DNA of 64,000 nt from Chitinophaga sancti. GTDB taxonomy: Bacteria; Bacteroidota; Bacteroidia; Chitinophagales; Chitinophagaceae. Positions within the stretch are counted from its first letter, which is position 1; each line of letters opens with the position of its first letter. The stretch is taken from positions 1,302,001 through 1,366,000 of the forward strand of contig NZ_CP139972.1 in NCBI RefSeq assembly GCF_034424315.1, in the 5' to 3' direction. Under the pieces are notes generated by a model. It saw nothing but the letters and a program-made list of their open reading frames with translations, was not told where the DNA came from and ran no database searches. Of the stretch, positions 43,149-52,480 are shown one piece after another. Both the position numbers and the translations under genes were made by a program.

Positions 43149-43706
43149 ATGTCAAAACCTTCAAAACTCCCCATCGCGTTCCTGGCAGGAGCTGGTGTTG
43201 TAGCCGGCCTGGTCCTTTATAAATCATTGACCAGTGTATCTATTCCCCGTGGCGCAAAAGCTGTAAGCCCTTTTGATGCAGAAAAGTACCTGGGTAAATG
43301 GTATGAAATAGCCCGCCTGGACTATAAGTTCGAGAAAAACATGAATAATGTGACGGCGACCTACAGTAAGAATGAAAATGGTACGATCCGGGTGGATAAT
43401 AAGGGCTATAACTACAAAAACCAGGAATGGAAAGAAAGTGTGGGCAAGGCAAAATTTGTGGGTAGTCCGGAAGTAGGCAGGCTAAAGGTCTCCTTTTTCG
43501 GTCCGTTCTATGCGGGCTACAATGTGATTGCGGTGGACGACGACTATCGTTATGCCCTGGTGGTGGGCGATAACCTTAATTATATGTGGATCCTGGGCAG
43601 GGATACTGAAATTCCCGAACACATTAGAGAAAATTACCTGGAATTAGCGCGGCAAATCGGCTTCAAAACTGGTGAGCTGATATGGACAGACCATAGTGTG
43701 GTTTAG
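43149..43706 (+). CDS. Lipocalin family protein (Blc-like)
   Basis: 185 residues. An N-terminal hydrophobic segment (about 8-30) probably anchors it in the membrane. The lipocalin motif GKWYEIARLDYKFE (49-62) is followed by NVTATYSKNENGTIRVDNKGYN, and the second structural motif GYNVIAVDDDYRYALVVGDNLNYMWILGR lies near residues 118-150. Blc-type lipocalins bind membrane lipids, often under stress. It lacks the usual lipobox, so anchoring through the helix is inferred. It is monocistronic, with no regulator adjacent. Confidence 0.92.
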   Translation: MSKPSKLPIAFLAGAGVVAGLVLYKSLTSVSIPRGAKAVSPFDAEKYLGKWYEIARLDYKFEKNMNNVTATYSKNENGTIRVDNKGYNYKNQEWKESVGKAKFVGSPEVGRLKVSFFGPFYAGYNVIAVDDDYRYALVVGDNLNYMWILGRDTEIPEHIRENYLELARQIGFKTGELIWTDHSVV

Positions 43707-44016
43707 TTGAGATATAGGTGCATATCATCGTTATCCTGTCATAAAAGGGCTGTATTATAAGTTCGATATAGCCTCTTCATATTCGTATTCCTGGTGGAGT
43801 CGGGTACTCGTTTAAGCAATTCTCAGCGGCTACTTTTATTTATGAGCCAATCCTTTTTTCAGGGTGCGTGATGGATAAAAATATTTTCAGGTAATTCCAG
43901 GGGCTTCATTATATTTATTTCCCCCATAATGATGGTATAATGATTTAGATGAATGGAATCTTACCTATAGACGCATTATACTCCTATTATTACTCTACCA
44001 TTTTAGTAGATTTCAT

Positions 44017-44024
44017 TACTTTTG
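44017..44024 (+). promoter_or_regulatory. Bacteroidota -7 element (TACTTTTG) of the ECF sigma gene
   Basis: Perfect TAnnTTTG match 25 bp before the sigma factor ATG. The rest of the 343-bp gap (43707-44049) shows only an imperfect hairpin GGCTGTAT / ATATAGCC near 43749-43774, which may end the lipocalin transcript. Confidence 0.5.
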
Positions 44025-44049
44025 TCAATATTTTTACTATTTTCAACTC

Positions 44050-44604
44050 ATGACTATGCAACATTTCAGTGACAGTGAGCTACTCACCTCCATGGCAAGG
44101 GGGGATGAGGCTGCTTTTACTGAAATATACCACCGGTACTGGCAGCAGTTGCTGGCCATTGCCTGGAAGCATACCTATGATGAATCTTCTGCCAAGGAGA
44201 TTGTGCAGGAGGTACTGATTAAGCTCTGGGACAGGCGGGAAAGCCTGGAAATCAGGGAGCTCTCCCACTACCTGGCTACGGCCATTAAGTTTTCCGTATT
44301 CAAGCATTACCACCAGCAACAGCGCCGGAAGAATATCCTGCACAGCATATTCCGCTCCACACACAATGCGGATGAGGAGAAGATCTATGCCCGTTTGCTG
44401 GACGATTATATCAATGGGATTGTAGAAAAACTGCCTGAAAAATGCAGGCAGGTGTATAAACTGAGTCGTGTGGAGGGGAAAAGTAACCAGCAGATAGCTG
44501 GTGCGATGAATATTTCAGAAAAGACTGCGGAGGCACATCTTACGAAAGCCCTGCGTACCATTCGCCTCAACCTGCGGCATATTAATATGCTGTTTTTCAT
44601 TTAA
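44050..44604 (+). CDS. ECF family RNA polymerase sigma factor
   Basis: 184 residues. Region 2 reads SMARGDEAAFTEIYHRYWQQLLAIAWKHTYDESSAKEIVQEVLIKLWDRR. Region 4 has LPEKCRQVYKLSRVEGKSNQQIAGAMNISEKTAEAHLTKALRTIR, the DNA-binding helices for the -35 element. It is the FecI-like type that Bacteroidota use for TonB-dependent cell-surface signalling, with the FecR anti-sigma gene and an STN-containing SusC gene downstream. When the SusC protein binds its glycan, the anti-sigma factor should release it to transcribe the operon. Confidence 0.93.
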   Translation: MTMQHFSDSELLTSMARGDEAAFTEIYHRYWQQLLAIAWKHTYDESSAKEIVQEVLIKLWDRRESLEIRELSHYLATAIKFSVFKHYHQQQRRKNILHSIFRSTHNADEEKIYARLLDDYINGIVEKLPEKCRQVYKLSRVEGKSNQQIAGAMNISEKTAEAHLTKALRTIRLNLRHINMLFFI

Positions 44605-44619
44605 GGGTTGGTGTCGGTT

Positions 44620-44740
44620 AAAATCGATTTAATTTTCCTGGAATATCTTCGCTGGTTGCTACATCTTATTTGTTGCAAAAACCGGTACCGTTTTATTTTC
44701 CCAGGAATCTCTCCGCTACCTCCTCCATTTTATTTATTTC
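44620..44740 (+). repeat. Weak degenerate duplication between sigma and anti-sigma genes
   Basis: ATTTTCCTGGAATATCTTCG...CATCTTATTT resembles ATTTTCCCAGGAATCTCTCC...CATTTTATTT about 63 bp on. The similarity is partial and the boundaries are not sharp. The rest of the 292-bp gap is C-rich and non-coding. Confidence 0.4.
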
Positions 44741-44896
44741 ACCCCCCTGCAATCATTACTTATCACAGGCCCCTCACCCAACACCTTAATTTTCAGCCTT
44801 TTCCAAAGCCGCCACCTCCCCTAAAAAAAATTCCCCCACCCACTAAGGGTAAAGGGGGGAGTTAAGGTACATAGTAGTATAACGACCTGATACAGC

Positions 44897-45847
44897 ATGG
44901 ACAGAAATCGCCTGGACCTCCTTATACAAAAATACATAGATCGTACAGCCACTCCTGCAGAGGAGGAGGCGCTCAATAGCTGGTACAGGGATTTCTCCGG
45001 GGAAGCGGATCCGTTTCCTATGACCGATGCCCAGGAAGCTGCTGCAGGTCAGGACATGCACGTCTATCTCACTGCCCGTATTCAACGCAAAAAGCGGCCT
45101 TCCCTGGCCTTATTTGCCTCGCTGGCGGCCGCATGCCTGTTGGGTACCTTTTTGTATATAAACTGGTCTAAAAAGCCGGAAAATACAAATCTCGTCGCTA
45201 ACATTCCCGCTGCTGCCAGCGAGAACCGTTTCATTTACCTGCCCGATAGCAGCAAGGTTGTTTTGCACCCGGGCAGTAAAATAGACTACCAGCAAAATGG
45301 CAGCAACCGCGTTGTTACACTGGAAGGCGAAGCCTATTTTGACATCGCCTCCCACCCTGCACAACCATTCATTATTCATACCGGCCGGGTATCTACTACC
45401 GTATTAGGTACCTCTCTCAATATAAAAACATGGAGCACTGACAGTGTCTCTGTTTCTGTCATTAGTGGTAAGGTGCAGGTCACTGACGCCAGGCAGCAGA
45501 AAACCATCCTGACGCCCAATCAGCAGGTGGTTTATAATCAACACACCAACAACATTCAGCAGGTCAAAATCATCCCCGCATCGGTTATCGCATGGGCAAA
45601 ATCAGATATGCAGTTCCAGGACATGCCTTACGGACAACTGGCAGAAAGACTGGACAGAAGGTATGATGTGAACATTGTATTCAAAAATCCGGCACTACAG
45701 CATTGTCCTATTACAGGTCGGTTCTCCGGTACAGAATCATTGAACGAGGTATTGGATATCCTCTCACAAACAATGGGGACTACGTATACAATCAACGGAC
45801 GGACGGTAGAACTGGACGGCACCGCTTGTTTTAATCAGATCAACTAA
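44897..45847 (+). CDS. FecR family anti-sigma factor
   Basis: 316 residues. The N-terminal cytoplasmic part (about 1-70) begins MDRNRLDLLIQKYIDRTATPAEEEALNSWY, the anti-sigma segment. One membrane helix lies at about 74-92 (LALFASLAAACLLGTFLYI). The periplasmic FecR domain includes RFIYLPDSSKVVLHPGSKIDY and EGEAYFDIASHPAQPFIIHTG, and the C-terminal DUF4974-like STN-contacting region MQFQDMPYGQLAERLDRRYDVNIVF. It transmits the signal from the STN domain of the SusC protein encoded next to the ECF sigma factor upstream. Confidence 0.93.
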   Translation: MDRNRLDLLIQKYIDRTATPAEEEALNSWYRDFSGEADPFPMTDAQEAAAGQDMHVYLTARIQRKKRPSLALFASLAAACLLGTFLYINWSKKPENTNLVANIPAAASENRFIYLPDSSKVVLHPGSKIDYQQNGSNRVVTLEGEAYFDIASHPAQPFIIHTGRVSTTVLGTSLNIKTWSTDSVSVSVISGKVQVTDARQQKTILTPNQQVVYNQHTNNIQQVKIIPASVIAWAKSDMQFQDMPYGQLAERLDRRYDVNIVFKNPALQHCPITGRFSGTESLNEVLDILSQTMGTTYTINGRTVELDGTACFNQIN

Positions 45848-45906
45848 AATCAAAACTTAAAAATGACAAAAATCAACCAGCATTAAAAAAACGTAAACAC
45901 ACAAAA

Positions 45907-45942
45907 AAACTCCTCAGGCCCTTGGAAAGCAGAGAGGAGTTT
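45907..45942 (+). other. Leader hairpin before the STN-SusC gene
   Basis: AAACTCCTC (45907-45915) pairs perfectly with GAGGAGTTT (45934-45942) around an 18-base loop in the leader of the SusC gene. A candidate start at 45922 falls in the loop, supporting the later ATG at 45982. It could be a terminator after fecR or an attenuator. Confidence 0.55.
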
Positions 45943-45981
45943 CACGTAAAAACAATTGATCATTTAAACGTCTTCAAATTT

Positions 45982-48900
45982 ATGCCAAAAGTTCAGCTTT
46001 TGCAAGAGGGGATCGTGCACCCATTGCCAAAAGAAAAAACGCAACCAATTTTATTGTTTATCATGAGAGTCAGCGTGTGTGTATGCTTATTTTTTGTCAT
46101 GTGCTTCAACCTTTTTGCATCTAAACATGCAGCCGGTCAAAGCATCCGGGAAACGATGATCAGTTTCGAGGTGCATGATGCAAACCTGAAGGCTAGCCTG
46201 GAAAAACTGCAGGAACAATCAGGTTTCAGCATTTTCTATTCTTCCACTTTACTGAATAAGGACAGGAAGATTACGATCAGTAATGGTACCCGCTCTGTGG
46301 CACAGATCCTGGATCTGATCCTGAACGGTACAAACCTCGTTTATGTAGACAAGGGTGCCAAGATCATACTGCAGGAAAAGAAAATGATTGCTGCCGCAAG
46401 AGATACCGCAGCGCCACAGCCGGCCGTTGTGAGCGGTATTGTAAAAGATGAAACCGGCGAACCGATTCCCGGGGCCACTATTCGTGTAAAGAACGCTAAC
46501 AAATATACGGCTGCTGACCAGTATGGTCATTACTCTATTGCAGCTGATGATAACAGTGTGCTGATCTTCAGTATCGTGGGGTATGCCACGCTGGAAGTAC
46601 CTGTCAAGGGCAGGCGCTCTTTCCCCGTAACAATGGTACGCAGTTTCAGTAGTCTGAACGAAGTACAGGTACTGGGTTATAGCGCTACTACCAAAAGGAA
46701 CAATACCGGTGCGGTAAGTTCTATCAAAGCAGACCAGATTGCTGTGCAGACCGTGTCCAACCCGCTTACTGCCCTGCAGGGTCACGTAGCAGGTATGGAG
46801 ATCACGCAGGACAATGGTTTGCCTGGTGGCGGTGTTCGTGTGCGCATTCGCGGTAATGCCAGCATCCTGAGTGGCTACCTGCCTTTGTATGTGGTAGATG
46901 GTGTGCCTTTCACTTTGTTCAATGGTAGTATACCCGCTTCTGATGCCCTCAATAGTTATGGTATCAGTGGCGCAAGTGGAAGCCTGAGCCCTTTCAGCAT
47001 GATCGCCCCCGAAGATATCGAAAGGATCGATGTACTGAAAGATGCGGATGCAACCGCCATCTATGGTTCCAAAGGTGCGAATGGTGTAGTACTGATCACT
47101 ACCAAGAAAGGGAGTCATGGCAATACCAGGATCAGTGCAAACGTAAGTCATGGTATTGGCCAGGTAAGCCGCTTCATCCCTATGCTGAATACGGAACAAT
47201 ACCTGGGCATGCGTAAAGAAGCCATTACCAATGCAGGTACTACACCGGGTGCGACTGATTATGACCTGACCAAATGGGACCAGACGGCCTATACCGACTG
47301 GCAGAAATGGGCTATCGGTGGTAAAGCAAAAAACACCAGTGCCATGGCCTCCATTTCAGGTGGTAATGCACAGAATACTTTCCTCTACTCTACCTCCTAC
47401 CGTAAAGAAGGTACAGTATTCCCGGGTGAGAACAATACCATCACTTTCTCCAACAGGATCAATGCCAGTCATAGTAGTAAGGACAACAGGTTCAACATCT
47501 CTCTTTCCGCCAATTATACTTACATGAAGAGTGACATGCCTAAAACAGACCTGTCATCCGTGTACAACCTGCCACCAAACTACAATCCATACAATGCTGA
47601 TGGCACCTTCAACTGGGACCTCCCTGTAGGCAAAAACCCTGCGGCCCTGCTGTTGCAAAAGTATACTGGTCAGACCTATAACATGATCACTGACCTGAAC
47701 CTGCGCTACAATATCCTGAAGGAACTGGCTATTAAAGTCAATCTCGGTTTCACACAAACCAACCTGGAACAACAGAATATACAACCGAACCGCTCAGTGA
47801 ATTCTACTGCGATTAGCAATAACCAGCTGATGGATTCCAAAGGTAAAAATGACAACTGGATCGCAGAGCCTTTCCTGGAATACAACAAATCTTTTGGGGA
47901 TGCGCACCTGCAACTGATTGGTGGTACTACCTTCCAGCAGACAAAAGCCACCAGCACAACGCTGAGAGGTACAGGGTTCAGCAGCGAAGCACTGTTACAT
48001 GCCATCAGTGCCGCCAGTTCAGTGATCGTATATAGTTACAACTATTCCCTGTATAAATATGCTGCGGGTTTTGGTCGCTTCAATTTCAACTACAAGGAGA
48101 AATACTACATGGATGGTACTTTCAGGCGTGATGGCTCTTCCCGCTTCGGCGTGAACAACCAGTTTGGTTCCTTTGGTGCATTGGGTGCAGCATGGATCTT
48201 CTCACAGGAAGATTTTATGAAAGATATAAAGCCAGTCAGCTTTGGTAAACTGCGCGCCAGTTATGGTGTAACAGGTAACGACCAGATCGCCAACTATCTC
48301 TATACACCACTGTATTCTACCCTGGGTTCTACTTATTCATACATGGGCACCTCTGCCATGGTTGCCAATGGTATTGCCAACCCGGACCTGAAATGGGAAA
48401 CTACCAAAAAGCTGGATGTAGCACTGGAACTGGGTTTCCTGAAAGACCGGATCATGCTGAAAGCAGATTACTACCAGAACAGGACGACTAACATGCTCGC
48501 ATATATCACTACCTCTATGCAGATTGGTGTGAACTCCTACTCTGGTAACCTTCCCGCTACTATCCAGAATAAAGGCTGGGAGTTTGAGCTGAGCACTACC
48601 AATATTGCAACGAAAGATGTGTCATGGACCACCACCCTGAACATGACCATCAACCAGAATAAACTGCTGGCATTTGACAACCTGGAGAACTCCAGCTATG
48701 CTACGACATATGCCATTGGTAAATCACTCGATGCACAGTACCTGTATCACTTCACAGGTGTAGATCCGACCACGGGTGCACCGGTGCTGGAAGATGTAAA
48801 TAAAGATGGTAGTATCAATTCTGCTGACAGGCATATGAGCAATGTAGGTGTTCCTTATTATGGTGGTCTGACCAACTCTATCTCCTACAAGGGCCTTACG

Positions 48901-49365
48901 CTGGACTTCACCTTCCAGTTCAACCACAGGAACTACTACCTGAACAATACGCTGAATACTTACTTCTATCCTTTCGGATACGATATGACCAACCAGAGTA
49001 CGGCGGTGCTGAACCGCTGGCACAACGCGGGTGATGCCAGCAATTACCCGGGAGCAAGTAAGAATTATTCTTCTAACTATTACTACTATGCTACCTCTGA
49101 TGCAAACTGGGGCAACGCATCTTACCTCAAGTTCAAGACTTTGAGCCTGACTTACAATCTGCCAGGAAAATGGTTAAGCAAAGCCAGAATTGCCAATGCA
49201 TCGATCTATGCAAGAGGCCAGAACCTCTATACATGGGCAAAGCAAAAGTATACACTGGATCCTGAAACCACCCAGCCGGGTACATTCCCTGGATTGGGTA
49301 CCGGTCAGTACATTGCTGTACCACAGCTGCGTACTTTGACTGTAGGCCTGAATTTATCATTATAA
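45982..49365 (+). CDS. SusC/RagA outer membrane protein with STN signalling domain
   Basis: From the ATG at 45982 the protein has about 1127 residues; an earlier ATG at 45922 sits in a hairpin. Its unusually long N-terminus runs MPKVQLLQEG to the membrane segment IMRVSVCVCLFFVMCFNLF (signal anchor or cleavable signal ending near ...AAGQS). The STN domain follows (FEVHDANLKASLEKLQEQSGFSIFYSS), then a carboxypeptidase D-like repeat and the plug with NEVQVLGYSATTKRNNTGAVSSI. The STN domain talks to the FecR protein encoded upstream. It works with the SusD and TlpA-like genes downstream. Confidence 0.94.
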   Translation: MPKVQLLQEGIVHPLPKEKTQPILLFIMRVSVCVCLFFVMCFNLFASKHAAGQSIRETMISFEVHDANLKASLEKLQEQSGFSIFYSSTLLNKDRKITISNGTRSVAQILDLILNGTNLVYVDKGAKIILQEKKMIAAARDTAAPQPAVVSGIVKDETGEPIPGATIRVKNANKYTAADQYGHYSIAADDNSVLIFSIVGYATLEVPVKGRRSFPVTMVRSFSSLNEVQVLGYSATTKRNNTGAVSSIKADQIAVQTVSNPLTALQGHVAGMEITQDNGLPGGGVRVRIRGNASILSGYLPLYVVDGVPFTLFNGSIPASDALNSYGISGASGSLSPFSMIAPEDIERIDVLKDADATAIYGSKGANGVVLITTKKGSHGNTRISANVSHGIGQVSRFIPMLNTEQYLGMRKEAITNAGTTPGATDYDLTKWDQTAYTDWQKWAIGGKAKNTSAMASISGGNAQNTFLYSTSYRKEGTVFPGENNTITFSNRINASHSSKDNRFNISLSANYTYMKSDMPKTDLSSVYNLPPNYNPYNADGTFNWDLPVGKNPAALLLQKYTGQTYNMITDLNLRYNILKELAIKVNLGFTQTNLEQQNIQPNRSVNSTAISNNQLMDSKGKNDNWIAEPFLEYNKSFGDAHLQLIGGTTFQQTKATSTTLRGTGFSSEALLHAISAASSVIVYSYNYSLYKYAAGFGRFNFNYKEKYYMDGTFRRDGSSRFGVNNQFGSFGALGAAWIFSQEDFMKDIKPVSFGKLRASYGVTGNDQIANYLYTPLYSTLGSTYSYMGTSAMVANGIANPDLKWETTKKLDVALELGFLKDRIMLKADYYQNRTTNMLAYITTSMQIGVNSYSGNLPATIQNKGWEFELSTTNIATKDVSWTTTLNMTINQNKLLAFDNLENSSYATTYAIGKSLDAQYLYHFTGVDPTTGAPVLEDVNKDGSINSADRHMSNVGVPYYGGLTNSISYKGLTLDFTFQFNHRNYYLNNTLNTYFYPFGYDMTNQSTAVLNRWHNAGDASNYPGASKNYSSNYYYYATSDANWGNASYLKFKTLSLTYNLPGKWLSKARIANASIYARGQNLYTWAKQKYTLDPETTQPGTFPGLGTGQYIAVPQLRTLTVGLNLSL

Positions 49366-49380
49366 AAAAGCAGAGAGATA

Positions 49381-50736
49381 ATGAAGAAACTATCATATAT
49401 ATTACTGGCATTGGGGCTTAGCGCTACCTCATGCAAGAAATTCGTAACCATCGACAACGCACCGAATTCACTGTCTCCGACTGATGTATATGCAGCCGAC
49501 GCAACAGCGACCAGTGCGGTCGTAGCGATGTACACTTACTACGCTACCACCTATAGCCTGCAATACTATACCTGGACGGCAGAATTGCTGGGTGATGATA
49601 TCCAGTACCGTTATTACAGTTCTACACCGGGGCTGGCAGAATACCAGAATGGTAATGTAACCACCACGAACAATACGCTTCGTTATAACCAATGGTATTA
49701 TCCATTTTATGTAGTTGCACAGGCAAACGGTGCGATTGATGGTCTGACGAAATCCACGACCCTTACCGGTTCAGTAAAGAACCAATTATTGGGTGAGAGT
49801 TATTTCATGCGTGCATTTCATTTCTTTTACCTGAACAATTTCTTTGGAGGGGTACCATTATCGCTTGATCCGGTGGCGCTGAACAACTCTGCGCTGGCCC
49901 GATCATCAAAGGCAGATGTATATGCACAGATCATCACAGACCTGAAAACAGCAGCAGATCTGCTGCCGGGTACATATACCGGCACCCTGCATGCAAGGGT
50001 GAATAAGCATGCCGCAGAAGCGCTGCTGGCGAGAGTATACCTCTACCAGAAAGACTACGCAAATGCGGTGACCTATGCTACAAAAGTGATCGGTGCAACA
50101 GATGTAACTTATAGTCTTTCTGACCTGGCTACGACTTTCAAGAACAGCAGCGCAGAAACCATCCTGCAGTTTGCTACCTACTATGGTTATACGAGTTTTG
50201 GCTACAGGGCAGCGGCGGCAACCACTATTCCTGATTACTACCTGTATAACAATTTCATGAACCAGTTTGAAACCGGGGATAACAGGAAAACTGCCTGGAC
50301 AGATAGCCTGGTGAGTGGAGGTACCACCTATCGCCGTGTAAACAAATATAAACTGGGTACCGCGACTGCAGGTGATGAGTATTACGTAATACTGCGCCTG
50401 GCAGAGCAATACCTGATCCGTGCTGAAGCAAACGCGCAACTGAATAATATCTCAGCCGCACAGGCGGACCTGGATGCCGTTCGCAACCGTGCAGGCCTGG
50501 GCAATACGACTGCAGCAACTAAAGATGATCTGCTGACAGCCATTGCACAGGAACGCAAAATAGAATTGTTTGGCGAGCTGGGTCACCGCTGGTTTGACCT
50601 GGTACGTACCGGTCAGGCAGATGCTGTACTGAGCAAAGTAAAATCTACCTGGGTACCGCGGGATACCCTGATGCCAATTCCTTACCAGGAAATTCTGAAC
50701 AACAAAAACCTGACCCAGAACCCGGGTTTTGAATGA
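49381..50736 (+). CDS. SusD/RagB family outer membrane lipoprotein
   Basis: 451 residues. The leader MKKLSYILLALGLSATSCKK has a lipobox ending at Cys18. SusD features include FVTIDNAPNSLSPTDVYAADATATSAVVAMYTYY, SYFMRAFHFFYLNNFFGGVPLSL, RLAEQYLIRAEANAQLNNISAAQADLDAVRNRAGL and IAQERKIELFGELGHRWFDLVRTG. The ending LMPIPYQEILNNKNLTQNPGF is typical. It partners the STN-SusC protein encoded 15 bp upstream. Confidence 0.95.
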   Translation: MKKLSYILLALGLSATSCKKFVTIDNAPNSLSPTDVYAADATATSAVVAMYTYYATTYSLQYYTWTAELLGDDIQYRYYSSTPGLAEYQNGNVTTTNNTLRYNQWYYPFYVVAQANGAIDGLTKSTTLTGSVKNQLLGESYFMRAFHFFYLNNFFGGVPLSLDPVALNNSALARSSKADVYAQIITDLKTAADLLPGTYTGTLHARVNKHAAEALLARVYLYQKDYANAVTYATKVIGATDVTYSLSDLATTFKNSSAETILQFATYYGYTSFGYRAAAATTIPDYYLYNNFMNQFETGDNRKTAWTDSLVSGGTTYRRVNKYKLGTATAGDEYYVILRLAEQYLIRAEANAQLNNISAAQADLDAVRNRAGLGNTTAATKDDLLTAIAQERKIELFGELGHRWFDLVRTGQADAVLSKVKSTWVPRDTLMPIPYQEILNNKNLTQNPGFE

Positions 50737-50760
50737 TCCATTTGTTAAAAAAGTATTCAC

Positions 50761-52206
50761 ATGAAAAAGATCACAACATTGTGTGTTATTGCTGCTATGT
50801 GCTGTGCCTCGGTAAAGGCACAGCGCATAGATAGCCTGTACAAAGCTTATGATAAGCTGGCTGCTTCTAAAGATGAAAAAGACCAGGCATACCTGCATGC
50901 TGAGTTATACAAACATCTGCAAAGTAAGAAAGAGGAAGACTGGCAGCTGGCAGCGAATACCTTCTACCGGCTGAATAAGAAAGAACTGGTAGATTCCATT
51001 CAGCGGGCAGAGAAGAAGAAATTTCCTGCGGGTAGTGCTGTAAGACAGGATTTCATCACAACCATTTATGATGAGAAAGATCCTGCGAAGAAAGAAGCAT
51101 TGTACTACCAGCTGATCAAGCGCTTCCCGCCTGCTAAATTCGGGCCGGACAGGATCGCGTACGATTATGTAAGGAATGCAATTGGGGTTGCTTATGCGAA
51201 TGTAGACAGTGTAGCCAAGGCCGTTAAATTTGCCAACATGGTAGAGACCTCTGCCTGGAAAGGTGAAGGCTGGGCAGGTATTGGTAATACGCTGGCCAGG
51301 AAAGGTCACTATAAAGAAGCGGAAGCATTGCTGAAAAAAGCAGTTGATACTTCCTACTCTTTTAAGATCGCGAAGGTACAAGACAATGCAGCGAAGTTTG
51401 CAGCAGTGGGTTACCGCTCTTATAATACCATCCTGTCTAAGATGCTGTATACTGATAAGAACTATGAAGAGGCGCTGAAGTATGCAGACAATGCCTATAA
51501 AGTGTACCAGGAAGCGGGTGAAGTGAATGGCAGTAACATGGATACTTATTCCAAGATCCTGATTGCAATGGGCCGTGATAAGGAAGCTTTTGAAAAAATC
51601 GATGAAGCGGTGAAAGCGGGCCAGGCTACGAATGACATGAAGACGGAACTGAAATCACTGTATGCAAAAGTGAAGGGCAGTGAGGGCTATGACGCGTACA
51701 TCCAGGAGGTGAACCGTCAGCTGGTGGCGAAGATCACGAAGGAGCTGACAAAGCAGATGGTTAATACGCCGGCGCCTGATTTTACGCTGACAGATCTGAA
51801 TGGTAAGAATGTAACGCTGAGTGAGCTGAAAGGAAAGATAGTGGTGCTGGATTTCTGGGCTACCTGGTGCGGACCTTGTAAGGCATCGTTCCCTGTGATG
51901 AAACAGGCGGTGCAGCGTTATGAGAAAGACAATGATGTACAGTTCCTGTTCATTCATACCTGGGAAAGGGATGATAAGGCGGTAGCGGATACGAAGAAGT
52001 TTATTGCGGATAATGATTATCCGTTTGAGGTGTTGATGGATTTAAATGAGCATAAGGCGGCGACGGCTTATAAGGTGAATAGTATACCGGCGAAGTTTGT
52101 GATAGATAAGGCGGGGAATGTGCGGTTTAAGTTCTCCGGGTTCTCTGGTGGGGCGGATGCGGCGCTGGAGGAGATTTCGGCGATGATATCATTGATCAGG
52201 GGATAG
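50761..52206 (+). CDS. TlpA-like thioredoxin-domain protein with helical repeats
   Basis: 481 residues. A signal peptide (MKKITTLCVIAAMCCASVKA) precedes a mostly helical region (about 25-330) with TPR-like segments such as GHYKEAEALLKKAVDTSY and KNYEEALKYADNAYKVYQ. The thioredoxin domain begins at APDFTLTDLNGKNVTLSELKGKIVVLDFWATWCGPC, with the redox pair Cys370/Cys373. Such proteins are common at the end of SusC/D operons in Bacteroidota and act as periplasmic thiol reductases. It is the last gene of the ECF-controlled operon, 24 bp after the SusD gene. Confidence 0.92.
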   Translation: MKKITTLCVIAAMCCASVKAQRIDSLYKAYDKLAASKDEKDQAYLHAELYKHLQSKKEEDWQLAANTFYRLNKKELVDSIQRAEKKKFPAGSAVRQDFITTIYDEKDPAKKEALYYQLIKRFPPAKFGPDRIAYDYVRNAIGVAYANVDSVAKAVKFANMVETSAWKGEGWAGIGNTLARKGHYKEAEALLKKAVDTSYSFKIAKVQDNAAKFAAVGYRSYNTILSKMLYTDKNYEEALKYADNAYKVYQEAGEVNGSNMDTYSKILIAMGRDKEAFEKIDEAVKAGQATNDMKTELKSLYAKVKGSEGYDAYIQEVNRQLVAKITKELTKQMVNTPAPDFTLTDLNGKNVTLSELKGKIVVLDFWATWCGPCKASFPVMKQAVQRYEKDNDVQFLFIHTWERDDKAVADTKKFIADNDYPFEVLMDLNEHKAATAYKVNSIPAKFVIDKAGNVRFKFSGFSGGADAALEEISAMISLIRG

Positions 52207-52215
52207 GCAGGTAAT

Positions 52216-52413
52216 GGGATTAGCGGGGCGTGGGTGGTGGATTGGTGGGTGGTTAATTAGTGTGTTGGTGATGGTGGATTGGTGTGTTGTTGGTGATTAC
52301 CTGGCGTATTGTTGGTGATTACATAACGTGTTGTTGACAATTAATTAGTGCGTTGTTGAGCATTACTTAGCGAACCAAAGGCTATTACTTAGCGAACCAC
52401 AGGCTATTACTTA
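52216..52413. repeat. 22-bp tandem array between convergent genes
   Basis: Unit starts at 52238 (weak), 52260, 52282, 52304, 52326, 52348, 52370 and 52392 keep an exact 22-bp step. Early units read GTGTGTTGTTGGTGATTACC, late ones GCGAACCAmAGGCTATTACT, showing gradual change along the array. I cannot tie the unit to either neighbouring gene end. Confidence 0.85.
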
Positions 52414-52435
52414 TCAGGCCGCAGGCCAGTGGCCC

Positions 52436-52480
52436 AACGCACAACTTTTTGCCATGGCAAAAGTTGTGCGTTGTTTTTTT
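52436..52480 (+). terminator. Strong intrinsic terminator of the SusC-SusD-TlpA operon
   Basis: AACGCACAACTTTT(T)GCCA and TGGCAAAAGTTGTGCGTT form an almost perfect 18-bp stem (52436-52472) followed by seven T. It lies at the end of the 22-bp array and abuts the stop of the convergent TPR gene. Confidence 0.92.

Noticed and set aside
44608..44865. 85-codon frame between the sigma and FecR genes
   Set aside because: Proline/phenylalanine-rich translation of a pyrimidine-rich non-coding gap, without a start signal.
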